64,000 bases of DNA from Psoroptes ovis. Its lineage: Eukaryota; Arthropoda; Arachnida; Sarcoptiformes; Psoroptidae. Numbering within the stretch: position 1 is the first letter of the stretch; each line of letters opens with the position of its first letter. A program made the position numbers and the translations under genes. The notes under the pieces were generated by a model. It saw only the letters and a program-made list of their open reading frames with translations. It did no database searches and was not told where the DNA came from. The stretch covers positions 682,001-746,000 of the forward strand of contig PQWQ01000001.1 of NCBI GenBank assembly GCA_002943765.1, written 5' to 3'. Below are positions 23,590 through 36,069 of the stretch, in pieces.

Positions 23590-26500
23590 TTATTGAAATT
23601 CAAATTTACACATTGGACAAATAGCACTGTGATGTGTTTGAAACCATTTACGCTAAATTCAAAAAAAAAAAAAAAATTGGAAAAGAAAATGATCGATCGA
23701 TGATCAATAATTTCTGTGATAAAAATTTTAAAAACAAAATATACTCACCATGCAAATTGTATGAAATTTTTTCCTACATTGAGGACATTTGAAACGTGGT
23801 AATTGTCCATTTATACCATACAAAACATATAAACAAATCATACATTCTTCCATTCCTTCGAATAATTTATCCATGTTTGGTTTTATCATAATTATACCAT
23901 CAAGTATTGAACAATTCTAAGCCAAAGTAGAAGTAAAAAAAAAGAAATAATTAAAAACAAATTAATTTTAATCAAATGAATGGAATTAATTTACCATTCG
24001 ATTGAAAAATATAATTAAACGTTGAAGCCATTTACGACAAACATCTTCACTGACGCCACTTTTATCAAAACAATTGATAGACAATGTTGTTAATGGATAA
24101 TTTGATTCAAATGTAAAACGTATACCAAAACTAATTTCTTTCAGCGAATAAATTGCTGAAATTTCATTCAATTTTCTACTAAATTTAATTTGTATATTGC
24201 CCAATTTTTTATGATCAACATTATTAATTAAATCCAATTCTTTTTCCATTAATAATTTACTAAAATAACGACGTGTTACATAATCGACCAATTCTTTTTG
24301 ATTATGTCGTAATGAATTATACCAACATCTTACAACATTTGACATATTACACAATGATTGATAATAAACAAACACAGCTAAATAAATATTACGATAATGA
24401 CTGTGGTCGAGTTCGTTGTCGTTCATTTCAATTAATTTTAATAATCTATTTGAATCATTTAAACAATCCAGATAATTATTATTATTATTATTATTGTCAG
24501 CATTATTATTTATTGATTGTATTATCGGTTGTAAATAATTTCGATCATAATCCCAATCAATTGAATCATGCATTAAAAGGAATAAATTTTCAAAAAATTT
24601 TGAATGTAAATTTTTTTCAACCAAATAATTTATTAAATCTGTACGAATTTCATTTCCATTATGATCTTTATTATAAGGAAATTGTTGTAATAAACGAAGA
24701 TAAATTGTCCAAATCAATAAATAAGCATATGTTGCTGTCGATGATGAATGAAGATCATCGATTGATATTGATGCAAATAATGATTCTAATAAGGCCATCA
24801 TTATTTTAGGTGGATAATAACATTTATTATAATCATCATCATCATCATCATCATTTGCATCATTATTATTTTGAATTTGATTTTTTACATGTGATAATGT
24901 TAAATTTGTTATTTCCATATCATGATTTGAATTTTGTTGTTGTTGATGTTGTTGTTGTTGTTCATTTTCATTTCCATTTACATTTTTCCACATAATTGAT
25001 GACCAATTAACTGATTGACATGTAATACTAATTAAATGGTATGCAGTATAAATTATGTTATAATCATTTTTCAATAATAATGGTGTAACATGCTCGAGAA
25101 TATAATCATAATAATCATTATTTGTTTGTAAATAATTTATTTTATTATCATTTTTGCCATCATCATGCAATTGTTCCAATAAATTACATAAACGTTTTTC
25201 AAATAAACTATTTTCATTAAATAATAATAATGATTGATTCAATTCGAATAATGCCATATCATTTAAACATTCTTGATCTAATAATAATAATATATTTGAT
25301 AAATGTAACATTAATTCTTTGTACATTGTTTTGATTTGATTTGTTTCATTTGAATAAAATAAATCACTGATATGAACATAAAATGGTAACAACAGATTCA
25401 TTGAATTATATGCCAGGAAATTTTGAAATATTTCAATTATTTCATCATTAGGATTGCTTTGAATTTTGCCGGTTTCATTATCATTGCCATTATCATTAGC
25501 GCAATTATGTTTATTTTGTTGTATCCATTGTTGCGTTGAATTAATGAATGCACTCATTGATTTGAATATTCTACTAATCAATATTACAATATCGATTCTT
25601 GTCAATAATTCATCATCCAATGAAAATATTGATTGGCACCAATGTTTATATATTGTGAAATACAGATTGAATTCATTCACGCAGAATATGTCTGATGTCA
25701 AGAAATTCTCGATGAATGTTTCCAACAGATATGTGGTCATATAAATAATCTGATATCGTAGATAATAATTCTCATCTTCATTGGAGAATGTAGAAAATTT
25801 CAACGTTTCAATATAACCACAAAAATTACTTTCACTTAATGATTTTATCGTGTCAATTACATTCGTTTGAATTGATTCATTATTAGTATCAGTTAATTTT
25901 TGTAATGATATACTAATTGTAAGCAATAATTTATGAATGATTTCATCATTTAATTCATCGAAATTCATCAAACGTTGAATAACTTTTTCATTATTCTCTT
26001 CATTATTGACAATTTCAACAATTTTATATGGCTCAATAAATCGATGTAATGTTTGATCAATCATTTCCATATCATTAGTTTCGATTAATTGTATCAAATC
26101 TTTCGTACAGATCGATTTAGAATTTTTCATTTCGCATATTACAGACAATTTACCCTTGACATTATATTTTTCAATGAAATATGATAAAAATGCAAAATCG
26201 TTTTGATTATCCTGTTTAAATGATTCAAATAATTTTGATATTAAATTGTTGCAATTATCAATATGATTATTGATAATTGATTGATCAATTTTCGATTTAT
26301 AATCATTGAAAATTGAATCAATTTTATTCGATGGCTCCTTGAACAGAGACCATTTTTTGTTGACCAATATGAATATTTCAAGTAAATAATGATTTCTCAA
26401 TAATCTTTTCATAACCATCAATGATTTTTCTGATTTCAATAAATTTGAGTCAATCATGATAGTCAGAATTATTGAATTGATTTTTATAAATTTTATAATT

Positions 26501-29500
26501 CGATCATATTGTTGGTTGATTTCATTTCCGACATTCCATTTGGACATTTTGCCCATATAATCAGTAAATTCTTTAACTCGATCATTATAATTTAAAAATT
26601 GTAATATTGATTGATAGAAATTCGCTGATTTCGATGGCGATAAACCATATAAATCGAATAATATTGAAAAATTATTTTCATTTTCAAAATCATGACAATC
26701 TTGATGAAATTTTTCATTTAAATTGAATAGAAATTCATATATCATATTTTCATCATCATTATCCATTAATGATTTCAATAAAATTATCATAAACGATTGT
26801 AAACGCTTTAAAATCATTTCATTACATTCAATAATTTTTAATGTGAATATAAATTCATTAATAATAAATTTTAATTGCGATAAACAATGTTCATTCATGA
26901 ATGATTGATCATAATTTTGTTCATTCAATTTTGATCTTATTTTTATGATAAATTTTTCAATATTATCAATAAATTTCAACATTTTATCATCATCATTATC
27001 TGATTGTATAAATGTTTGTGCAAATTTTTGCAGAAATATATTTGAATGCTTGAGGAAATTTTGTTCAAAATTTTCAAATAAAAATAATTTTCTTGAATTT
27101 TGAACAATAATTTCATACAAATTCATTGATAATATAGGAAAATCATTAATAAAAAATTCATCATCACTATTGATTTCAATATTAATTGCTTCATAATTAT
27201 TAAAAAAATTAATAATAATTTCATATATCGATTTCAATTTTTTATTGTTCTGTTGATCATTATCATTGTTATTAAATGATTCAATCATTTGAGCTATCAA
27301 TCTTGACAGAATGATTGTTTCAATTTGATTTTCATTATTTTTCTTTTGAAATACTTTGGAAATTTGTTCATGAATAATCTTGGATAAATCATTTTGTTCA
27401 TCGATATTCGCAGCAAAAATTTCAATGCAATTTTTATAAGATTCAGGAATATTATGATAAATTTTTTTCATATCATTTAAATAACTTTTTACTATACAAT
27501 ATGCAAATGGATTCAAATTCAACACCGGTATTTTGTTGTTTATTTTTGATTTTAAATCCATATTGAAATAGACAATAAAATTATCACATATTTTTGAGCC
27601 AATCATGATTAGATAACGATACTTGATTAATTTATCATTATCACTTGATTCGATACCAATTTCATACAAATTCATAAGCCATTTTGTTAGATAATCATAA
27701 AATTTTGTAGATTCCATATTCGACAAGAATTCATGAATTTTTTCCGATCTAATAATATAATGTAAATGCAATAATTTCATAAAAATAGATTTAAATTCAT
27801 TTTCAAATTCTTGAAACGATTTTGATCGATTCAAAGATTTTGTCTCAAATGTTTGATCTATGTTTGCAATTAGCTCAATTATTACTTTGAAAAATTGCTC
27901 CTCAAGAGATGGTATTAAATCAATCAATGAAATGATTTCAATGTCATTCAATGATGGCGGATGGTTATAAGTATGATTTATCATTACGATATTTTCAAAC
28001 AAATTTTTGTAATCTATTGCATTATGATTTGATTGTTGCTCAAATTTAACCTGTTTATTAGATTGTAACTGCTGCTTTAACAAGCGCCATAAATTATGTT
28101 CATAATTAAATTCCAATTCATTTATATAATAATCATTGGAAAAATAATTATCATTATTTTGATAAAATGATTCTGTCAATAAACGTATTTTAGATGATTG
28201 ATAATTATCTAACTTTAATATTTCTTCATAGATTGATTGTAATTTCATTTCAAATAATTTGAAATTTTCACATTTTCCACTTTGATCGATCATTTTTTTC
28301 ACATTATTAATCAATAATAAATTATTCATATAAATTTGACATCGTTGAAGCGAAGATTTATCATTTTTAATTGTTTTCAATAATAATTCATTTAAATGCT
28401 GACAAATTGTTTCAATCATTAATTGTTTTTGTTGATTATCAATATTATTTGATGACATCATGCATTTTTCTAATGCTAAGTATGCAATATTGAAAAACAA
28501 TTCAATCAAATATAATAAATCAATTGTTAATGTAACATTGTTGAATGATTTCAAAAGATTTGTTAAAAATATATCATAGATTAACAATTGATTATTATGA
28601 CCATTGCTTAATAATTGACTTTGATTAAAAGATTCAATCAATATAATTACAATATTAATTTTATCATTGAAATTATTTTTCTCATATGATGGTGGACATG
28701 ATAATTTTCTTGCTGAAAACAATCGAAATTGATTTGATGATAATTCATTGAAAATTTTTGAATACATTTTCAAGCCAATACGATCGATTCCGAAATCAAT
28801 TATTGAACCAATTGATTTCATTCCATTTAAAACAAAAGGTTGCAAAATTTTTTGTAACCAATCATTACAATTGATTATAGACCATACATTGAATAAATTA
28901 TTATTCGATAATAAATTCGAGGCAATCAACCATGAAAGACCACGTATTTCGATTGTTGAATCGATGAAACCATTATTCATGACTGTTGGAAAGAAATTTG
29001 ATTTATATAATTTGAACCATAATTTTGTTGACAGATTGTGGTTGTGCAAATAATTGTTATTTTCTTGTTTATTGAAAAATATTGTCAATTTCGTAAACGA
29101 TATCAATGCTTGATATGTTGCAATACGTACATAATCATTATTTGATTTCATACAATTCCAAATTGAAGGTGAATTTTTTTTCAAATCATTTCTATTCAAT
29201 TGCTGTTGTTGTTGTTGATTTTTTTTACTTTGTAATTTTTTCTTTTCTTTTTTACTCAATTCTAATTCTTGAATATGTTGCATTTGTTTTCCCAGTGTAT
29301 CTTCATCCATTTTTTGGTCTTGATTTTGAATAACAGTCTTATTATTATTCAAAAATCCTTTACATTGGGCAAATTTTTCATTAAATTTAATAAAAATTTT
29401 CTCTAAACATCTATAAACATCATCATCAGCATTGTTTTGGATATCAAAATTCAATAATTCATTGATCATTGTTGATAAACCAAGTAAACATATACCATGT

Positions 29501-30351
29501 TGATTATCATTAAACATTTGTATCGAATCTGATGGCAACTGGGTATTGTAAAATAATTCAATAGGACATCTATTGAATAGGAAATAGAGATAATAATTGA
29601 GAATGGTATCACAATTTTTCAATAAAAATTTAATTGTCATTTCTTTCGGATATAAATATGTGAATATATTTCGAGCTGATTTACAAGGCTGACCGTATGC
29701 ATCAAAACATGAATTCCACAATACCGATGGCATTGTTATCAATGTTTGAAATGATATTTCATCGCTTGAATCATTTATGGTCATCTGTTCATCACTTGAT
29801 AATTCAATGTATTCATAAATTGAATTTCGATCAATAGATCGCAAAAAACATAGCTGTGCTTCATGACTTGAATGTCTTACATTCCATTCAATTGAATTGG
29901 CTAATTTTTTATAAATACGAAACCAAAATCTAGTAATATTTATCAATTCATTTGATGATTGTTTTTGTCGACATAATTCCATAAATTCTTCTAATGCTTT
30001 GATTTTTGTATTCAAATCTTTTTTAGCCATATGTTTGAATATTTGTTGAAAATTTTTATCAATTTCACAATCAAATGCTGATTGTTGTTTAAATGATTTA
30101 TCATCATTTTTAACATGCTGTTGTTGTTGTTGATTGCTAAGTGAATTATTATTACTATAAATTGATGATAAATTTTTCGATGCTTCTGAAAATGATACAA
30201 ATTTATTTGTTGTCAATAATCTTGATGCACGTTCACTATTTGATGGCTGTGATCAAAAGAAAAGAAAAGAAAAACAAATCAGAATCAAACTAAAAAACTT
30301 TAGCACTGAATGTCATACCCTAACGTTTCCTTTGGTTCTTTGATTATTCAT
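23590..30351 (-). CDS. LTN1: E3 ubiquitin-protein ligase listerin (LTN1)
   Basis: Listerin ubiquitinates nascent chains stalled on 60S subunits in ribosome-associated quality control, together with NEMF. Four exons were rebuilt: 30351-30319, 30246-23995, 23916-23749 and 23652-23590. All introns are GT-AG and phase 0, giving 2171 residues. The 11-residue first exon (MNNQRTKGNVR) joins PSNSERASRLL, reproducing the conserved listerin N terminus. The giant second exon holds the HEAT/ARM-like alpha-solenoid, with Asn and Gln insertions that make it longer than human listerin (about 1766), and ends in the RWD domain. The last two exons encode the C4HC3 RING-type finger: CMIC, CPQC, HTIC and CPMC with KWF between, as in other listerins. 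The protein ends six residues after the last Cys. The start lies only 230 bases from the stop of the upstream gene on the same strand. Confidence 0.95.
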
Positions 30352-30581
30352 TTTTCAAAACTTGCAAAAACAAGAATAGAATTACGGCTTGATCTTTCGT
30401 AATCAATTAATTGAAACAAGATCAAATTCCTTTTAAATCAAGATTATTTATAAAAAATTGTTGCGTGTATTTTTTTCTGTTATTTAAAGTAATGAACACT
30501 AAAATCGATAGAATCGATTTTCAGATTGGATTAAAAATTCAAAATTTTAATTTTTGATAAATTAAATTTTTATTAATTAAT
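30352..30581 (-). promoter_or_regulatory. Short gap containing the LTN1 promoter
   Basis: Only 230 bases separate the BTB-BACK-TLDc stop from the LTN1 ATG on the same strand, so the LTN1 promoter must lie here or inside the upstream gene. An AATAAA on the minus strand at 30574-30569, just past the stop, probably serves the BTB gene. No TATA or initiator was identified with confidence. Confidence 0.4.
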
Positions 30582-33500
30582 TTAATCATTAATATCGCTA
30601 TTAATATTATCATTATTCACCGATAACGGCGTGAATACTTCATAATCAACAACAGTAAAATAATAAGATCCAAATAATACATCATTCGATGCTTGTGGTC
30701 CATCATATGAATGTGGAAGATTTGAATAACTATCTTCATTCAAATGACAACTATCCGATATTAGGATATCGGCACCGGCACCAAATACCGGTCCTTTACT
30801 TGACATATGACCAATTGCAAATATTTTTTTCTTTACATCAAATTTAATCGCTGATGATGATGATTGTTGTTTGTTACCATTGTCATTATTATCACTATTA
30901 TTATTACCATTATCGCTACAAGATGGTGTTTTCAAACGAAATAAAAATGATTTCTCTGAAGATGCATAACAACCTCGGCCACGATTACCACTTGACCAAG
31001 GTATGTCGGTGTAACCACCGCTTAGATAACCTTTTGTGCTTAATATGAATATGAATGTTGGTGCTACACCATCACAATAATTATGAAATGCTTCAGCAGA
31101 AAATTTATGTTTACTAGCACGAAATATTAAACGCCATCGTTGTTTTTCTCGAATATCACCATGATTATTGATCATTGAATACCAATCATTTAGTGATTGT
31201 TCATATTTCACATCATTATTTGTTAATAATTTTGATTCTTGAAATAAACGATATGAATTTCTTATACGTGGACGTAATCTTTTATTATCATATACTTGTT
31301 TTTGTTGATGATATTGTAATTTATTGAGGCTATTGTTATTCGTATTATTATTCAAGGTTAATGCAGCGAAACGATAACGTTCTAATGATAATTCGATGGG
31401 GATAACACCTAATGGTTCAATTTCTTCGGCAAATATTTGACTATCGATCAGTAGAATTCGTATATGATTTATTACACCAGATAATTGTGATTGTATTTGT
31501 TTACGATCATCATTATTCCAATGTTCAATCGGTTTATTTTGAATGCCAATTTGATGTTTAGCCCATTCTAATGTTGAACGAAATACATCGGCTTCATTCA
31601 ATGAAAATTGATCTGATCGCAGTAAATGTATCATTGTTTCTTTTGAAATGTTCAAGAATGCTTCACTGAGAAAAATAAATAGAATCATAATGAAACAAAA
31701 TTGAATCCTCCAAAATACATACGTTTTAATGCATTCCGAAGCAGTTCTACTGATGAATTGCATACAAATATCGATAATATGATTGATGCCATTTTCTAGC
31801 CATGAAAATAAAATGATAATAATTTGAAATATTTGGAATATTAATCAATCGAAAATGTATTCAAACATACCATGAATTTTTCTATAAATTTCAATGGACG
31901 AATCTAAATATGTCATAACATTGCCCACATTGATAGTATCAATAATTCTTTGTTCAAATATTGTGATTAATTCATTTAGACCAAATTCATATGAAATATA
32001 TAATAAATTGAATAAATTATCAATTGGATAATGTTCAATGAGATCAATATCAATTTTTGATGTATAAATATAGTTTAATATTTTATTTAGCGCATTTGAA
32101 TTAATATGTGGCCATCTAATAATCCTAAAATATATGGAAAAATTGAATGAATATTTCAATAAATCTAAATAAATTAAAATACTGTACAAACCATGTACGA
32201 TTATCGCTATCATAGGTGATTGTTGAACCATGAATTTGTCTTTGACAGCAACAAACATCGGATGTTGTACGAAAATTATCACATCTATTAAAAATGGGGA
32301 AAAATTGTATTAATAATTTTTGTATTTTGGACAAAAGAAATGGTAAAACGAAATATAAATTGAATCCATTTGCCACAATTTCAAGCTGATCATGGACATT
32401 TTCCATTGTCAAAGACTTGAAAATTGTCGCCAATAAATTAGTGAATCAATTCTTCTTTTTTAAAGAATGAAAAACCAATTCTTGAAACATATAAAACACT
32501 CATAATTGAACAGCCATATCCGAAACAAATTTTACCGAATTAATGGCAATCATTGCCTTATTATTTTCAATCCGAAAATTTAATGTTCATTCATTCAAAT
32601 CTTACTTATAATATTTCAAACGGAAGCAAGCAAAAACAAATTGATTCGAATATAAATTAGATCAATAGCTTGAAGCTATTCTATCCAAAATCAATCAAAT
32701 TTGAGAAAAAATCTCGAATCAAAAATCTCGAATCGAAAATCTTTGTCTATGATTTGAATCGATTCAGTTTACATAAGAATCATTATGAATATATAAAAAA
32801 AATACCCGACTAAATCAGGAGAGAAATCAGACATGATTTCATTACATCTTATAAATCTTATATTTTCACCCGAATACTTTGGAATTTATTTGAAAGATTT
32901 GAAATGAATATGAATGAATAAAATAATTGTTTGATATTTTAAAATTAAAAAAAAGTTCTGCGTCTTTTCTGATGCATGGAAAATGGGAAAAAACTAATTT
33001 AAATATAAAACTAATTAATATCTCAAAAAAAAGAAGAAAAGATAAATCCTTTTTGCCAAACTTTGTATTTTGATAATTTTAATGAATGAATGAATATTTT
33101 CAGCTTTGATTTATGTAAATGTCTTCGAAGGAGAAGAAAAAAAAATGTTTGAAAATTTACAAAACTAAAAGTAAAATTAACGGGAAAAAAGTTACATTAA
33201 ATTACATTTTGAATCTTGAGTTTGTTTGTTGGTGTGTACAAATGCTACAATATGCTAGTGAGTGAATAACGAACAATTTTGAACAAGATTTGAAGATTTG
33301 AATGAAACAAAATTCTTAGATTCTCAAAGATTTGCATTAATTCACAAATGTTAATTATTGTTGCCATTAACATTACTCATTATTTCATTAAGACTTGAAT
33401 TAATTTTGCTGCTAATTCTATGAAGGGCAATATCCTTTAAATCAATTTTGGCCAGAATTTCTTTAGATGAAATTTGAAAAAATAACAAGTCTTAAAATGA

Positions 33501-36069
33501 ATCTCCAATGAAGTAATATCAATGTTTTGACCAATAAAATTGGTCAAAATTGACTTGATTACGCATCGAAATTGTAATATTACTCTTGATTGTAATATGA
33601 ATAAAATGTATTTGTCATTGATTTGGCTGAATTATACATCCATTGTTTGATGCGATTAATGGTCAAAATCGAAAAAGAATTTAGCGCAGAAAATTATGGT
33701 GATCTGGCGTGAAAATGATAAGACATGCACACACCAAACTGATAGTTGAAACCACAATACACACGATGTGTCATTTGTCATTTAATCAACAATAGGCTAC
33801 ATATATGTTTGTTTATTGTTGTTTTATCACAAATATTTGAATGTTGAATAATTTCGTGAATAAATTGGTTTTGTTTCTCGTGATTCTCTCCTGCATGCAA
33901 ATACACGAATGGACTATCGAATTACAAGCCATATCGAATATCTCTTCTTATATTTTGAAATCAACGAGAATCCAGGAACATCAAGAAAAATTACCCAGCA
34001 AAAAAAAAATGCATCATCAAATCTTAATTGAATATTCAATATGGTCTTCGTTTTTTGTGTTGATCATTTGTGAAAATCGTGGTGCTTGAATATGCTGAAT
34101 ACGATGCAATCAAAGCGAATAAAGCAGCGAAAACCTTCATTGAAATTCAATAACTAATCGATTATTTTGTCGATTATTCTTTGGATTTTATTCCTTGATT
34201 CTCCAACAATGATCTTATCAGTATGAAATATATGGAATCGTATCAAATTGTATCCATTCATTTTTATAATTTTCCAATCTGATGATAATGAATTTCCTAT
34301 GAAAATAAAAGTCACGTTTTTCAATTCTACTCTTTGCTTTTCTGCCTTATCCACATGAACAAATATTTACATTTCGATCATTTTTTGCTTCCTTTCAAAA
34401 AAAAGTTATTGGCGCCAAATTACAAAATGAATGCTTCGTTCGAAGAACAAGGCGAAAAAAGGCTAAAAATGATTAATTGATGTAAAATAATTCTCCAAAT
34501 TGAACTGTTGTTTCAATCATATTCTTCTTATTTTAGTTCTGTTTATGCTGTTTGAAATGAAAACTTTTCAAAATCAAAAAAAAATAAGGGCCAAATTCCT
34601 TTGATTTTAGAGGGCCGAAATAAGAATTTTCTATAAGAAAACTAAATAAAATCAAATACTGATTCTGATCTAAACATCTTTCCAATTTTTATGATGAATA
34701 TCGAGAGACAAAAAAAAAAACTCCATCAATAAACATTCTTAGATATCAAAAGTCTATAGTCTCAAAACAAACATATCTGAAATATTCTTAGATTCTTTTG
34801 GATATAATTAATTATGGGTCATAAATATTTTTTTATTTTTTGATGCAAATAAAAATTTGAGAAATAAATGAATGAAAGACAATCCCTGAACAATCCCCGA
34901 AACAAAGCAAAAATCACTGATTTTTTCATCATCATCATCAAAGAATATATTACTAAATGAGAAATATTCTTGGTAATAAATCAAAAATAGGAATAAAGAA
35001 AGCCAAGCAATTTTCAACATTAAAGAAAACAAAGCAAAATAAAAATTTTTGAATCATTTTCGACAAAGAATTTTCGCCAATTCATATCATATGAATAATC
35101 ATCAAAAATAGATCAAATTACAAAACGACCAAACACAAACGCAAATAGTATTCGATATATATAAAGGGTCTAAGGGTCTTGTGATGAAGAAGAAGAAGAA
35201 GAATTGGCCATAAAAATTCACTTTTGAACTAATAAAATTTTCATTTTATTTGAATTAATAATGAAGCAAGCAACAAAATATTTTTTAGTCAAACAGCAAA
35301 AAATGTATGTGATTTATGATTTATTTTTTTTTGCTTGATTCTGGCGTTATTTTAGCAGGACCAAAACTAATTTTTGTTAAAAACTGACTGAATCACATGA
35401 TGTTGTAAATGATCTCGAAAATAATCATGTATTAAAAAAAATGCGCCAAGAAACACTGGTAAAAAAGTTACTGACCAATTTTAATCATTAATCATCCGAA
35501 TTGAAGAAAAATAATATTAGGTTGTCCGATAAATTCTTGCCCATTTTCTCATAATTACCTATGATATAATCGGCAAAAACTTTTCGGGCAACCTAATACA
35601 AGGAAACACATTCCCGATCAAAACATTACTGGCAATCAAAACAAACAAACAAACAAACATACCTGGCATTTAATATTAATCGATGTGCATACAACATTAC
35701 TTCTTCATGTTGTTGTTGTTCATGTTCATGTTTATCATTGATTATATTTACATTAGAATTATTATTATTAGATTTAATAATTTGATTCAAATTATTATTG
35801 ATACAATCAATTTCAATCATATTATCGATATTATTATTACTATGAGATTGTTGCTGAATTTGACCATTGTTATTTGTATTATTGTTACTATCTTCATCAT
35901 CATCATCATCAATGCTACATTTTCGCACTACAAATATTACATCAGCTGTTTTATGATCATTTTTTAGCCAAAGCAAATCCTGGATTAAACGATCATATAA
36001 TGATAATAATTGTTGTTGATGCTGCTGCTGCTGCTGTTGATGTTGTTGTTGGTGTTTATTCGGCATCAT
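30582..36069 (-). CDS. BTB-BACK-TLDc domain protein
   Basis: Five exons: 36069-35663, 32284-32192, 32124-31871, 31795-31723 and 31665-30582. They are joined by GT-AG introns whose phases all agree and give 636 residues. The N terminus has a Gln/His run, then the start of a BTB/POZ fold (TADVIFVV) interrupted by Asp/Asn/Gln insertions. The fold resumes at YAHRLILNAR and continues through FNLLYISYEFGL. A BACK domain follows (about 275-365, with LLRSDQFSLNEADVF). The C-terminal TLDc domain (about 453-622) carries WRLIFRASKHKFSAEAFH, GYTDIPW and the FGAGADILISD motif. BTB-BACK proteins are usually cullin-3 adaptors; TLDc domains are linked to oxidation resistance and V-ATPase regulation. No specific ortholog name is claimed. 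The 3.4-kb first intron holds a MITE. Confidence 0.87.
32285..35662 (-). other. Large first intron of the BTB-BACK-TLDc gene
   Basis: The donor CCAG|GTATGT and acceptor AATAG|A fit the split Arg codon. The intron has no family-recognisable coding sequence. It contains the third foldback MITE and, on the opposite strand, an 82-codon frame at 33841-34089 with a hydrophobic N terminus that is probably chance. Confidence 0.7.
35520..35593. mobile_element. Mariner-like foldback MITE, copy 3
   Basis: GGTTGTCCGATAAATTCTTG at the left is mirrored by GGCAAAAACTTTTCGGGCAACC at the right. The 74-base element is flanked on both sides by TA (35518-35519 and 35594-35595), the mariner target duplication. 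It is the best preserved of the three copies and sits inside intron 1 of the BTB-BACK-TLDc gene. Confidence 0.8.

Noticed and set aside
24273..24995. Plus-strand frames inside LTN1 (for example 178 codons)
   Set aside because: They are antisense shadows of the LTN1 coding exon, rich in Tyr/His from its Asn codons.
33841..34089. 82-codon frame with hydrophobic N terminus inside the BTB gene intron
   Set aside because: It is a single isolated frame with no recognisable family, and its hydrophobic stretch is expected by chance from T-rich codons.
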